DNA of 64,000 nt, from the NCBI GenBank assembly GCA_002928875.1, contig PERO01000020.1:124001-188000 (forward strand), given 5' to 3'. This DNA is from Methylobacterium sp. Lineage in GTDB: Bacteria > Pseudomonadota > Alphaproteobacteria > Rhizobiales > Beijerinckiaceae. How positions within the stretch are numbered: the first letter of the stretch is position 1; every line of letters starts with the position of its first letter. The position numbers and the translations under genes were made by a program. Below the pieces are notes generated by a model. The model saw only the letters and a list, made by a program, of their open reading frames with translations. It did not search any database and was not told the origin of the DNA. This document shows, piece by piece, positions 35,336 through 43,806 of the stretch.

Positions 35336-36412
35336 ATGACCGACACCGCTTCCGACAAGATCCCCGTCACCGTGCTCACCGGCTATCTCGGCGCGGGCAA
35401 GACGACTTTGCTGAATCGCATCCTCACCGAGCCGCATGGCAAGAAATTCGCGGTGATCGTCAACGAGTTCGGCGAGATCGGCATCGACAACGACCTCGTG
35501 GTCGGCGCCGACGAGGAAGTCTTCGAGATGAACAACGGGTGCATCTGCTGCACCGTGCGCGGCGACCTGATCCGCATCATCGAGGGGCTGATGAAGCGAA
35601 AGGGTCGCTTCGATGCGATCCTCGTGGAGACCACCGGCCTCGCCGACCCCGCGCCGGTGGCGCAGACCTTCTTCGTCGACCATGATGTCGGCGCGAAAAC
35701 CCGCCTTGATGCGGTGGTCACCGTGGCCGATGCCAAATGGCTGAAGGACCGCCTGAAGGACGCGCCGGAAGCGAAGAACCAGATCGCCTTCGCCGATGTG
35801 ATCCTGCTCAACAAGACCGATCTCGTGAGCCCGGCGGAATTGCGCGAGGTGGAAGCCCGTATCCGCGGCATCAACCCCTATGCGGTGCTGCATCGCACGC
35901 AGAAATGCGCCGTGCCGCTCGATGCCGTTCTCAATCGCGGTGCCTTCGATCTCGAGCGCATCCTGGAGATCGAGCCGGCCTTCCTGGAGAAGGACGATCA
36001 CGACCATCATCACCACCATCACGACCACGACCATGAATGCGGCCCGGGCTGCACGCATGATCATCACGATCATGATCACCACCATCATCATGGCGGGCTG
36101 AAGCATTATCACGACGAGGACATGCAATCGGTCTCGGTCGCGATCGAGGGCGATGTCGATCCCGAGAAGTTCATGCCGTGGATCAACGATCTCGTGCAGG
36201 TCGAGGGGCCGAACATCCTGCGCTCCAAGGGCATCCTGGCCTTCGTGAAGGAGCCGAAGCGCTTCGTCTTCCAGGGCGTGCACATGATCCTCGACGGCGA
36301 CCTGCAGCGCGACTGGCGCCCGGACGAGAAGCGGGTGAGCCGCATCGTCTTCATCGGGCGCAATCTCAAGGAAGACGAACTGAAAAAGGGCTTCCTCGCC
36401 TGCGCGGCCTGA
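35336..36412 (+). CDS. COG0523 GTPase (CobW/ZigA-like zinc metallochaperone)
   Basis: G3E-family GTPase of 358 residues thought to deliver zinc to client proteins during shortage. G1 loop GYLGAGKTT (16-24), the metal-binding CICC motif (Cys69, Cys71, Cys72), Walker [13 protein letters not shown]4 NKTD, and a very His-rich insert (about 229-262; [18 protein letters not shown]) before the C-terminal CobW_C domain. The insert and position after znuCBA favour a zinc role over cobalamin synthesis. No Zur-like box is visible in its 106-bp upstream gap, which contains only a short GCGCC-TCA-GGCGC hairpin after znuA. Confidence 0.88.
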   Translation: MTDTASDKIPVTVLTGYLGAGKTTLLNRILTEPHGKKFAVIVNEFGEIGIDNDLVVGADEEVFEMNNGCICCTVRGDLIRIIEGLMKRKGRFDAILVETTGLADPAPVAQTFFVDHDVGAKTRLDAVVTVADAKWLKDRLKDAPEAKNQIAFADVILLNKTDLVSPAELREVEARIRGINPYAVLHRTQKCAVPLDAVLNRGAFDLERILEIEPAFLEKDDHDHHHHHHDHDHECGPGCTHDHHDHDHHHHHGGLKHYHDEDMQSVSVAIEGDVDPEKFMPWINDLVQVEGPNILRSKGILAFVKEPKRFVFQGVHMILDGDLQRDWRPDEKRVSRIVFIGRNLKEDELKKGFLACAA

Positions 36413-36426
36413 GGCAAGAACGGGGC

Positions 36427-37413
36427 ATGATGCAGCCTGCCTCCTCCCTCACCGAACGCGTGCAGACGCTCGCCTTCGACGCCCATATCCTCGCCGCCGG
36501 CTTTGTCGGTGGCGCACTCGCGATCGTCACCACCGAAGGCGCGATCCAGCTCGGGCGCGAGGCGCCTGCCCTGCGCCCGCATGCGGATTCGATTCTCGTC
36601 GCGCGGATCGCGGCCGACCGCGTCGTCACCGGCGGCGATGACGGCAAGGTCTTCGAATGCCGGCCGGGCAAGGCGCCGAAGCTGCTCGGCGAGGGCAAGG
36701 GCTGGGTCGATGCGCTGGCGCTCGGACCGGAGGGCGCGACGGCCTGGAGCATCGGCCGGCAGGCCTTCGTGAGCGATGCGAAAGGCCATGTGAAGAGCCT
36801 CGCCACGGCGACAAGCGCGCGTGGCCTCGCCTTCTTTCCCAAGGGCTACCGGCTCGCCATCTCGCAGAACGGCTTTGTCTCGCTGTGGTTTCCGAACATG
36901 GCGGCCGAGCCCGAAAAGCTCGAATGGAAGGGTTCGCATCTCGAATGCGAGGTCTCGCCGGATGGGCGCTTCGTGCTGACCTCGATGCAAGAAAACCAGC
37001 TCCACGGCTGGCGGCTGGCCGACAAGGGCCACATGCGCATGTCGGGCTATCCGGCCAAGGTGCGCGACATGACATGGTCGCATGATGGCCTCTGGCTCGC
37101 GACCTCCGGCGCGGAAGCCGCCATCGTCTGGCCCTTCGCAAAGGATGGCCCGATGGGCAAGCCGCCGCGCGAATGCGGGGCACGGCCCGCGCGCGTGAGC
37201 AAGGTGGCCTTCCACCCGAAAGCCCTCGTGCTGGCGATCGGCTATCAGGATGGCTGGGTGCTGCTCGTGCGCCTCACCGATGCCAGCGAGTTGCTGGTGC
37301 GCGCCGGCGGCGATGGCACGCCCATCACCGCGCTCGCCTGGGACAAGGATGGCCGCCGGTTGATCTTCGGCGCTGAATCGGGCGCGGCCGGCCTGCTCGA
37401 CCTACCGGTGTGA
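36427..37413 (+). CDS. WD40 repeat protein, function unknown
   Basis: Cytoplasmic-looking protein of 328 residues without signal peptide or helices, built of WD40-like blades: VVTGGDDGKVFECRPG, LAISQNGFVSLWFPN, SPDGRFVLTSMQENQLHGWRL, WSHDGLWLATSGAEAAIVWPF, and AWDKDGRRLIFGAESGAAGLL. About six to seven blades are likely, forming a propeller for protein contacts. It follows the COG0523 GTPase by 14 bases, so the two are probably co-transcribed and may interact. Two consecutive ATG codons could each start translation. Confidence 0.82.
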   Translation: MMQPASSLTERVQTLAFDAHILAAGFVGGALAIVTTEGAIQLGREAPALRPHADSILVARIAADRVVTGGDDGKVFECRPGKAPKLLGEGKGWVDALALGPEGATAWSIGRQAFVSDAKGHVKSLATATSARGLAFFPKGYRLAISQNGFVSLWFPNMAAEPEKLEWKGSHLECEVSPDGRFVLTSMQENQLHGWRLADKGHMRMSGYPAKVRDMTWSHDGLWLATSGAEAAIVWPFAKDGPMGKPPRECGARPARVSKVAFHPKALVLAIGYQDGWVLLVRLTDASELLVRAGGDGTPITALAWDKDGRRLIFGAESGAAGLLDLPV

Positions 37414-37419
37414 GGCGCG

Positions 37420-37689
37420 ATGGCGCCCTTCCCCAACCCCTTCCGCAAGAAGCCCGAGAGCAACCCCGCGCGCGATGCCATTCGTGGCTGGGCGGAGGCG
37501 GCGCTCGGGCATGATCCGCCGCTGACGCTGACCATTTCCGAGATTGATTGCGGCGATCCCTCCTGCCCCGGCCTCGAAACGATCATCCTCGTGATGCGCG
37601 AGGGCGAGGCGACGCAGGCCGTGAAGATCCGCAAACCGATGGACGAGATTGGCGAGGCGGATGTGATCGAGGCGGTGCAGTATATCTAG
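37420..37689 (+). CDS. Small conserved-looking protein after the WD40 gene, function unknown
   Basis: Protein of 89 residues, no signal peptide or membrane helix. It contains SEIDCGDPSCPGLETIILVM with two cysteines spaced CGDPSC, and a basic KIRKPMDEIGEADVIEAVQ tail. I do not recognise a characterised family. It begins seven bases after the WD40 stop, making it the third gene of a GTPase-WD40 operon; the Cys pair could bind metal but that is a guess. Confidence 0.7.
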   Translation: MAPFPNPFRKKPESNPARDAIRGWAEAALGHDPPLTLTISEIDCGDPSCPGLETIILVMREGEATQAVKIRKPMDEIGEADVIEAVQYI

Positions 37690-37721
37690 CGGCCGGCGCG
37701 CATGAGGCTTGGCCTTCTGGT

Positions 37722-38174
37722 TCAGGCCGGCGTTTGCCGACCGCGGCTATACCGTTCCAACCGCTCGTTCAGCGTGCCCGTGTGCAGTTCGAACAGATGA
37801 TTGTCGTGGTCGTGGAAATAGAGCGAACGCCCTTCTCCGGGTATACGGGGGCGGCTCTCTCGAAGGTCCAGCCCGAGCTTCCGAACAGCTGCGAGGCAAA
37901 GATCATACGCGGCTTCGTCGATCTTGAAAGCCACGTGGTTGTAGGATCGCGCCGGTAATGGATCGCCCTGCATGGTGGCGACCCAGATCGGTGCCGGAGC
38001 ATCCCGATTCCCGGGTTCGGCACCAATCAGGAAAAAGCGCTCCGGCGAAAGCGAGAAGGTTTCGCTGCCGCTGTCGTAAACCTTTCGCGCCCCGAGCACC
38101 TGCGTCAGGATCTCTTCCATCCGGTCGAGATCCTGCACAATGAACGTGATGTGGCTCAGTCCTGTTGCCGCCAC
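37722..38174 (-). CDS. fosX: FosX-type fosfomycin resistance hydrolase (VOC family)
   Basis: Manganese-dependent enzyme of 150 residues; FosX adds water to the fosfomycin epoxide. Recognised from LSHITFIVQDLDRME at the start, RSYNHVAFKIDEA in the middle and FELHTGTLNERLERYSRG at the end. The three metal ligands (His8, His80, Glu129) and the general-base glutamate of FosX (Glu45 in SLSPERFF) all have counterparts. About ten residues (around 52-62, EPGNRDAPAP) appear inserted relative to the Mesorhizobium enzyme. The start is GTG immediately after the homospermidine synthase stop. Some FosX homologues are only weak resistance enzymes, so activity needs testing. Confidence 0.82.
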   Translation of the reverse strand: MAATGLSHITFIVQDLDRMEEILTQVLGARKVYDSGSETFSLSPERFFLIGAEPGNRDAPAPIWVATMQGDPLPARSYNHVAFKIDEAAYDLCLAAVRKLGLDLRESRPRIPGEGRSLYFHDHDNHLFELHTGTLNERLERYSRGRQTPA

Positions 38175-39611
38175 TCAGCGCACCAGCACGTTCCGGAACG
38201 CCCAGGGCTCGTTGTAATCCACGTCTTCCGGGAACAGCTTCTCGCGATCCTTCGTCGGGTTCCAGTCGGTGTAGAAGCCGCGCACGGGGCCGAGATAAGG
38301 CATCTGCACCGCGAGGCAGCGCTTGTAATCCATCTCGTCGGCCTCGACGATGCCGCGCTCGGGGTTCTCCAGCGCCCAGACCATGCCGGCGAGCACCGCC
38401 GAGGTGACCTGCATGCCGGTCGCGTTCTGGTAGGGTGCGATCTCGCGCGTCTCCTCGATCGAGAGCTGCGAGCCATACCAGTAGGCGTTGTTCTTGTGGC
38501 CGAAGAGCAGCACGCCGAGTTCATCGATGCCATCGACGATCTCATGCTCGTCAAGAATGTGATGCTCCGGCTGGAGATTGCCGCCATTGCCGAACAGTTC
38601 GTGCAGCGAGAGCACGGCATCGTTCGCCGGGTGATAGGCATAGTGGCAGGTCGGCCGGAACAGCGCCTTGCCGTCGCCATCCTTCAGCGTGAAATAGTCG
38701 GCTATCGAAATCGATTCGTTATGCGTCACGAGGAAGCCGTACTGGGCGCCATTGGTCGGGCACCAGGTGCGCACGCGGGTATTGGCACCCGGCTGGAGCA
38801 GGTAAATCGCGGCGCCGCAACCCGATTCATGCGTGCGGCCGTTCTCCGGCATCCAGGGCTCATGCGTGCCCCAGCCCAGTTCGGCCGGCTGCATCCCCTC
38901 GGAGAGGAAGCCCTCAACCGACCAGGTATTGACGAAAACATTTGCCGGCTTCGGATTCCTGGCGCGCTGGGTGTCGCGCTCCGCGATATGCACACCTTTC
39001 ACACCCGCGTCGCGCATCAGCTTCGCCCAGCCCTCGCGGGTCGAGGGTTCCTCGAAGGGCAGGCCGAGATCGCTCGCGACATTCACGAGCGCCTGCTTCA
39101 CGAACCAGCTGACCATGCCGGGATTGGCGCCGCAGCAGGAGACGGCCGTGGGGCCACCAGGATTCCGGCGCTTCGCCGCGAGCACGGTTTCGCGCAGCAT
39201 GTAGTTCGAGCGCGCGGCCGGGCCGGCCGAGGTGTCCCAGTAGAAACCGACCCAGGGCTCCACCACCGTATCGATGTAGAGCACGCCGATCTCGCGGCAG
39301 AATTCCATGATGTCGAGCGACGACGTATCGACCGAGAGGTTGACGCAGAAGCCCTGCCCTTCGCCGGCGGTGAGCAGCGGCTTCAGCATGTCGCGATAGT
39401 TCTCGCGCGTGACGGCGGCCTGAATGTAACGGATGCCGCGCTCGTCGAGCAGGCGACGATCGCTGTCATCGGGATCGATCACCACGAAGCGGCTGCGATC
39501 GAAGTGGAAATGCCGCTCGATCAGCGGCAGCGTGCCGCGACCGATGGAGCCGAAGCCGATCATGACGATCGGACCGGAGATGGTGCCGTGGTTGGGCCAG
39601 TTCTGGGACAT
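38175..39611 (-). CDS. hss: Homospermidine synthase
   Basis: NAD-dependent enzyme forming sym-homospermidine from two putrescines (or putrescine and spermidine), releasing ammonia or diaminopropane. The 478 residues begin with a Rossmann fold (GPIVMIGFGSIGRGTLPLIERHF, about 13-35) and include IDTVVEPWVGFYWDTS, CCGANPGMVSWFVKQAL and GCGAAIYLLQPGANTRV, all typical of bacterial Hss. Start at MSQNWPNHG where family similarity begins. It acts after ornithine decarboxylase encoded upstream on the same strand. Homospermidine is the major polyamine of many Rhizobiales. Confidence 0.94.
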   Translation of the reverse strand: MSQNWPNHGTISGPIVMIGFGSIGRGTLPLIERHFHFDRSRFVVIDPDDSDRRLLDERGIRYIQAAVTRENYRDMLKPLLTAGEGQGFCVNLSVDTSSLDIMEFCREIGVLYIDTVVEPWVGFYWDTSAGPAARSNYMLRETVLAAKRRNPGGPTAVSCCGANPGMVSWFVKQALVNVASDLGLPFEEPSTREGWAKLMRDAGVKGVHIAERDTQRARNPKPANVFVNTWSVEGFLSEGMQPAELGWGTHEPWMPENGRTHESGCGAAIYLLQPGANTRVRTWCPTNGAQYGFLVTHNESISIADYFTLKDGDGKALFRPTCHYAYHPANDAVLSLHELFGNGGNLQPEHHILDEHEIVDGIDELGVLLFGHKNNAYWYGSQLSIEETREIAPYQNATGMQVTSAVLAGMVWALENPERGIVEADEMDYKRCLAVQMPYLGPVRGFYTDWNPTKDREKLFPEDVDYNEPWAFRNVLVR

Positions 39612-39713
39612 CGGACAAGCTTTCAGGTCAAGGGAGATCGCAGAAAAAACCGGGAGATCCGCGCCCCTATGCGGGGCGCGGTGCAACAGGTCAAGGGTGA
39701 AGGCGGGACGAAA

Positions 39714-40259
39714 TCAGGCCACGGCGCGCCACGCGCGGGCTGCGTCCGTTCCAGCCGGTCGGAGCGGAACCGCTCCCGTGGGCCGGATCAGGCCCCGCAG
39801 GCCGGCAAAGCCGCCTTCCTGCAGTTCGAGCCCGAGAAACCGCCGACGATCCACCGGACCCGGCAGCGCAAGGCCGTCGGTCAGGTCGGCCCGGAAGCCG
39901 AACCGCGCGTAATAGGGCTCGTCGCCCACGAGGAACATGGCGCGATGCCCGAGCGACCGGGCCTGGCTGATCGCTCGCGCCATCAGCTGCCGACCGAGGC
40001 CCAGGCTCCGGCAGGCCGGCGACACCGCGAGCGGGCCCAGCATCAGGAAGGGCGCGTTGCCCGCCGCCACATCCCACAGCCGCACCGTGCCGACGACGAG
40101 ATCGTCCGCCCGCGCGACGAAGGCGAGGCCCGGCGATGGCAAGCGCCCATGACGCAGCAGCTCGCAGGTTTTCTGCCAGCGCGCGGGGCCGAAGCAATGG
40201 TCGAGCAACGTTTCCCGCTGGCCGACATCGAAAAGCTTTTCGTGGTCGAGAACAATCAT
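39714..40259 (-). CDS. GNAT family N-acetyltransferase (COG3153-like)
   Basis: Acetyl-CoA-dependent acetyltransferase of 181 residues. Motif A is clear in LGPLAVSPACRSLGLGRQLMARAISQARSLG (acetyl-CoA pyrophosphate loop), followed by LVGDEPYYARFGFRAD, the beta5/alpha4 signature shared with YhbS-type enzymes. Substrate unknown; sitting between ornithine decarboxylase and homospermidine synthase genes makes a polyamine or antibiotic substrate conceivable, but the 186-bp and 102-bp gaps on either side argue against tight coupling. Confidence 0.82.
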   Translation of the reverse strand: MIVLDHEKLFDVGQRETLLDHCFGPARWQKTCELLRHGRLPSPGLAFVARADDLVVGTVRLWDVAAGNAPFLMLGPLAVSPACRSLGLGRQLMARAISQARSLGHRAMFLVGDEPYYARFGFRADLTDGLALPGPVDRRRFLGLELQEGGFAGLRGLIRPTGAVPLRPAGTDAARAWRAVA

Positions 40260-40445
40260 GGTCTGGTCCTCTCGGAACGCTTGAGAGAACCCTCGCGCCT
40301 CGGAAGCCGGCTCACGAAGAACCGGCGTCCTGCCGAACGGGTGTTGGCGGGGAAGAACGATTGCGGCACCGGCGCGTTGCGCGAACGGCCTTCCGGACGG
40401 CAGGGCCGCCCGGATGACACTCGTCGCGGGGATGCGCCGCGGCCG

Positions 40446-41579
40446 TCAGATGACGATCTGTCGGAGTCCCGGCATGCCGTTGAAGCACTCGGTCGAGTAG
40501 GTCGTCGTATAGGCGCCCGTGCCCTCGATCAGCACCTTGTCGCCGATCTCGAGGCTGAACGGGAGCGAATACGGCGTCTTCTCGTAGAGCACGTCCACCG
40601 AATCGCAGGTCGGCCCGGCAATCACGCAGGGGCCCATCTCGCTGCCATCATGGCGGGTGCGGATGGGATAGCGAATCGCCTCGTCGATCGTCTCGGCGAG
40701 CCCATGGAACTTGCCGATATCGAGATAGACCCAGCGCGGCTCGTTCGGATCATCCGACTTCTTCGAGACGAGGATCACCTCGCTCTCGATGATGCCGGCA
40801 TTGCCGACCATGCCTCGACCCGGCTCGATGATCGTCTCGGGGATGTGGTTGCCGAAATGCTTGCAGAGCGAATCGAAGATCGCCTGCCCATAGGCCTGCA
40901 CCTTCGGAATGTCGCGCAGGTAGCGCGTCGGAAAACCACCGCCGAGATTGACCATGGCGAGCTGGATGCCCCGCTCGGCCAGGTCGCGGAAGATCGCGGC
41001 CGAGGAGGCCAGCGCCTCGTCCCACATCTTCGGGTTCGTCTGCTGCGAGCCGACATGGAAGGACAGGCCATGCGCCACGAGACCGAGGCGATGGGCCAGT
41101 TCCAGCACGCGCGGCGCGACTTCCGGCTGGCAGCCGAACTTGCGCGACAGCGGCCATTCGGCACCCGCGCCATCGCACAGGATGCGGCAGAACACCTTGG
41201 AGCCCGGCGCGGCGCGCGCGACCTTCTCCACTTCGGCTTCGCAATCGACCGCGAAGAGGCGCACGCCACGCTCATAGGCGCGGGCGATGTCACGCTCCTT
41301 CTTGATCGTGTTGCCGAACGAGATGCGATCCGCCGTGGCACCCACCGCGAGCACCATCTCGATTTCGCCGATGGAGGCGCAATCGAAGCAGGAGCCGAGC
41401 TTGGCCAGCAGTTCGAGAATCTCGTGGGCGGGGTTGGCCTTCACGGCGTAGAAGACGCGCGTATCCGGCATCGCCTTCGCAAAGGCGAGGTAGTTGTCGC
41501 GAACGACATCGATATCGACGATGAGGCGCGGGCCCTCCGACGGACGGTTGCGGAGGTACTCGAGAATTCGCTCAGTCAT
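40446..41579 (-). CDS. Ornithine decarboxylase (type III fold, PLP-dependent)
   Basis: Makes putrescine from ornithine; some homologues also accept lysine. The 377 residues show the alanine-racemase-like barrel: PLP lysine Lys48 in YAVKANP, HVGSQQTNPKMWDEAL, the PLP-phosphate loop VNLGGGFPTRY, EPGRGMVGNAG, and the catalytic cysteine loop GPTCDSVDVLYE. Length matches alphaproteobacterial eukaryote-like ODCs. GGGGA lies upstream of the ATG. It is preceded by a leader of about 500 nt resembling the speF motif, so expression is probably controlled at RNA level by polyamine or ornithine status. Confidence 0.93.
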   Translation of the reverse strand: MTERILEYLRNRPSEGPRLIVDIDVVRDNYLAFAKAMPDTRVFYAVKANPAHEILELLAKLGSCFDCASIGEIEMVLAVGATADRISFGNTIKKERDIARAYERGVRLFAVDCEAEVEKVARAAPGSKVFCRILCDGAGAEWPLSRKFGCQPEVAPRVLELAHRLGLVAHGLSFHVGSQQTNPKMWDEALASSAAIFRDLAERGIQLAMVNLGGGFPTRYLRDIPKVQAYGQAIFDSLCKHFGNHIPETIIEPGRGMVGNAGIIESEVILVSKKSDDPNEPRWVYLDIGKFHGLAETIDEAIRYPIRTRHDGSEMGPCVIAGPTCDSVDVLYEKTPYSLPFSLEIGDKVLIEGTGAYTTTYSTECFNGMPGLRQIVI

Positions 41580-42077
41580 GGCAGCATCCCCTCATGCGGC
41601 GCTCTGGCCGCTCTGGCGATGGTCAAACTGGGTGCATCCTTTCGCCGTGCCGCAGGGTGGAAACGCGGACACGCCTACAGGATACATCCGTGCTGCCCGC
41701 CCCTCCGGAGAGGAGAGAGGACAGCGGTGACGCTGCGCCGTTGGCCGTCGGAAAGCCCCGGACGCGCAAAAGCGCAACCAGAGTGACCTCGGAGCCATCG
41801 TTTGGAAGGGAAAGACCCGACCGCACGCCCGGCAAGATGGACAAGCCTCTTCGGTTGCCGGACTTGGAACCCGGCAGAGACCAAAAAAGCCCGCTCCGTC
41901 GTTGCTTTGAGCTGCGTCACCCGCTTCGGGCGGGGCCGCCGGTTCGCCTCCGGCTGCTGGTCCGTTCATTGGGGGTGGAGCAGTTGCTCGCGACCCTCGA
42001 CGACTGGCGTTTTTCCGGCCTCTTGTCCGGAGATCCACCGACCAGCACGCAACCACAGGCACGTGCGAATATGGGCA
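41580..42077 (-). promoter_or_regulatory. Structured ornithine decarboxylase leader, speF-motif-like
   Basis: This is the only long non-coding stretch in the window. A leader RNA of about 500 nt precedes an alphaproteobacterial ODC gene, the known context of the speF motif (Corbino et al. 2005; Rfam speF). Structures seen in the RNA: GGAUGUAUCC (41689-41680) can pair with GGAUGCACCC (41639-41630), 9 of 10 positions, closing a domain near the start codon; a GC hairpin (41934-41920) competes with a weak GCCCG/CGGGC stem followed by U6 (41888-41883), an attenuator-like pair. Frames on both strands here lack any family likeness. Assignment is by context and recalled pattern; a covariance search was not possible. 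Confidence 0.55.
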
Positions 42078-42083
42078 AGGGGG

Positions 42084-42112
42084 TGTATAGGGATATTCCC
42101 CGGACGATGCAA
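42084..42112 (-). promoter_or_regulatory. Promoter of the ornithine decarboxylase leader
   Basis: Read leftwards: TTGCAT (-35), exactly 17 bp, TATACA (-10). Five of six -10 bases match the consensus, strong for this GC-rich genome. The predicted start near 42077 gives the long ODC leader. Confidence 0.65.
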
Positions 42113-42197
42113 GCGCATTCGGGGCCGATCCTTACAAAACCTTTTTCGAGGCAAGCGGCCTGGCTGCGAACGAATGGCCTCGCCTGTCATCCCGATG

Positions 42198-42211
42198 TCA
42201 CGCAGGCGTGA
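42198..42211. promoter_or_regulatory. Candidate operator upstream of the MarR gene
   Basis: Perfect palindrome TCACGC-AG-GCGTGA directly before a TTGAGC element (42213-42218) that could be a -35 for the MarR gene (the -10 is poor). It also lies about 90 bp upstream of the divergent ODC promoter. A MarR dimer would fit a 14-bp site of this form. Confidence 0.4.
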
Positions 42212-42271
42212 TTTGAGCCGATGTGAAGTCGGCTTACGGTTCAGGAAACCATTTTTTCGGGATATGGCGCC

Positions 42272-42754
42272 ATGAAGGCGAACACGCAGAAAACGGTTGG
42301 CCAGCAATTGATGCTGGCATCGCGTCTCTATCGGGCCAGGATGGCCGAACTTCTCGCCGAGATCAGTATCTTTCCGGGGCAGGAAGTGGTTCTGCAGGCG
42401 CTCTCGGGCACCGAGGGCGCGACCATGGGCGAGCTGTCGCGGACGTTGCGGGTTCGCCCGCCCACCATTTCGAAGACCATCACCCGGCTTGCGGCGCAAG
42501 GCCTCGTCGCGCGGCGCTCGCGCACGGATGATGCGCGCATCGTTCTCGTGACGCTCACGGCTGAAGGCGAGGCGAAACTGTCGCGCATCTCCGAGCTGAC
42601 CAGCCTGATGGAGGACGAGATCGCCGAACTGCTGGAGGACAAGGATGCGAAGCGCCTGCGCAAGCTGTTGCGCCGGCTGTCCAAGGGGCTCGCCAAGAAT
42701 GCGGGCAATGCCGATCTGGATGACGGCGATGTTCCCGGCGAAGACGAGGAATGA
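42272..42754 (+). CDS. MarR family transcriptional regulator
   Basis: Winged-helix repressor of 160 residues: dimerisation helices at both ends, recognition region GATMGELSRTLRVRPPTISKTITRLAAQGLV (about 50-80), and the wing RRSRTDDARIVLVTLT. The acidic tail NADLDDGDVPGEDEE is unusual. Divergent from the ODC leader, with a palindrome in the shared region; which gene it controls and its ligand are unknown. Confidence 0.88.
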   Translation: MKANTQKTVGQQLMLASRLYRARMAELLAEISIFPGQEVVLQALSGTEGATMGELSRTLRVRPPTISKTITRLAAQGLVARRSRTDDARIVLVTLTAEGEAKLSRISELTSLMEDEIAELLEDKDAKRLRKLLRRLSKGLAKNAGNADLDDGDVPGEDEE

Positions 42755-42826
42755 TCGGGAAAGGGCTTCCCCAAGCGCCGGCTTCCGGCCGATAATGCGC
42801 TGTCGCCCTCATTTGCCGGATGCCCG

Positions 42827-43792
42827 ATGCGCTACCCCGACTTTCCCGTCCTGATCACCCAGCCCATGATGCCCCTCATCCAGCAGGGCATCGAAAGCCA
42901 GTTTCCCTTCGTCCGCCTCAACGAGCAGGCCGATCGCGCCGGTTTCCTCGCGAAGGAGGGCGCGCGCTTCAAGGGCCTCGTGACGGGGCAGATGGCGGCG
43001 AGCGACGAGACGCTGTTCCGGGCGCTGCCCAACCTGAAGATCGTGTCGAGTTTCGGTGTCGGCTATGACCTCGTGGATGCGAAGGCCGCGAAAGCCCGCG
43101 GCATCGTAGTCACCAACACGCCGGACGTGCTGACCGACGAGGTGGCCGACCTCGCGCTCGGCCTCTTGATCGCGATCGTCCGCCGGCTGCCGCAGGCCGA
43201 CCGGCATGTGCGGCAGGGGCTGTGGCTCAAGGGCAATTTTCCGCTCACCGATACGCTGCGCGGCAAGACCATGGGCATTCTCGGGCTCGGGCGCATCGGC
43301 AAGGCGATTGCCCAGCGCGCCGAGGCCTTCGGGCTGAAGCTCGCCTATCACGGGCGATCGCAGCAGGCCGATGTGCCCTACCCCTTCTTCGCGTCCCTCG
43401 TGGAAATGGCGAAGGCGGTCGATATCCTGATGATCATCGCGCCGGGCGGACCCTCCACGCGCGGCATCGTCGATCGCGCCGTGATGGAGGCGCTCGGCCC
43501 GCAGGGCACGCTGATCAACGTGGCGCGCGGCTCGCTCGTCGATGAACCCGTGATGGTCGAGATGCTGCAATCCGGGGCGCTCGGCGCGGCGGGGCTCGAC
43601 GTCTTCGAGGATGAGCCCCGGGTCCCCGAGGCACTGTTCGGGCTCGAGAACGTGGTGCTGCTGCCGCATGTCGGCTCGGCCTCGGTGCATACACGCAACC
43701 TCATGGGCCAGCTCGTGGTCGATAACGTGATCGCGCTGGCCGAGGGGCGCGCGCCGATCTCGCCGGTGCCGGAGACGCCCTGGCCTGCCTGA
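42827..43792 (+). CDS. D-isomer-specific 2-hydroxyacid dehydrogenase (glyoxylate/hydroxypyruvate reductase-like)
   Basis: NAD(P)H-dependent reductase of 321 residues. NAD-binding loop MGILGLGRIGKAIAQRA (about 146-162) and catalytic residues Arg in NVARGSLVD, Glu in DVFEDEPRVPEALF and His in LLPHVGSASV are all present. The FGVGYDLVDAKAAKARGI segment and overall pattern fit GhrB/hydroxypyruvate reductases more than lactate dehydrogenases. It follows the MarR gene after about 70 bp on the same strand and is convergent with the sugar-acid cluster, where reduction of glyoxylate or hydroxypyruvate would fit. Confidence 0.87.
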   Translation: MRYPDFPVLITQPMMPLIQQGIESQFPFVRLNEQADRAGFLAKEGARFKGLVTGQMAASDETLFRALPNLKIVSSFGVGYDLVDAKAAKARGIVVTNTPDVLTDEVADLALGLLIAIVRRLPQADRHVRQGLWLKGNFPLTDTLRGKTMGILGLGRIGKAIAQRAEAFGLKLAYHGRSQQADVPYPFFASLVEMAKAVDILMIIAPGGPSTRGIVDRAVMEALGPQGTLINVARGSLVDEPVMVEMLQSGALGAAGLDVFEDEPRVPEALFGLENVVLLPHVGSASVHTRNLMGQLVVDNVIALAEGRAPISPVPETPWPA

Positions 43793-43806
43793 GGCCAGCG
43801 CCGCGA

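Noticed and set aside
41594..42275. Several overlapping frames (150-200 codons) in the ODC leader region
   Set aside because: They overlap one another on both strands, have no domain likeness or ribosome binding site, and coincide with the structured leader.
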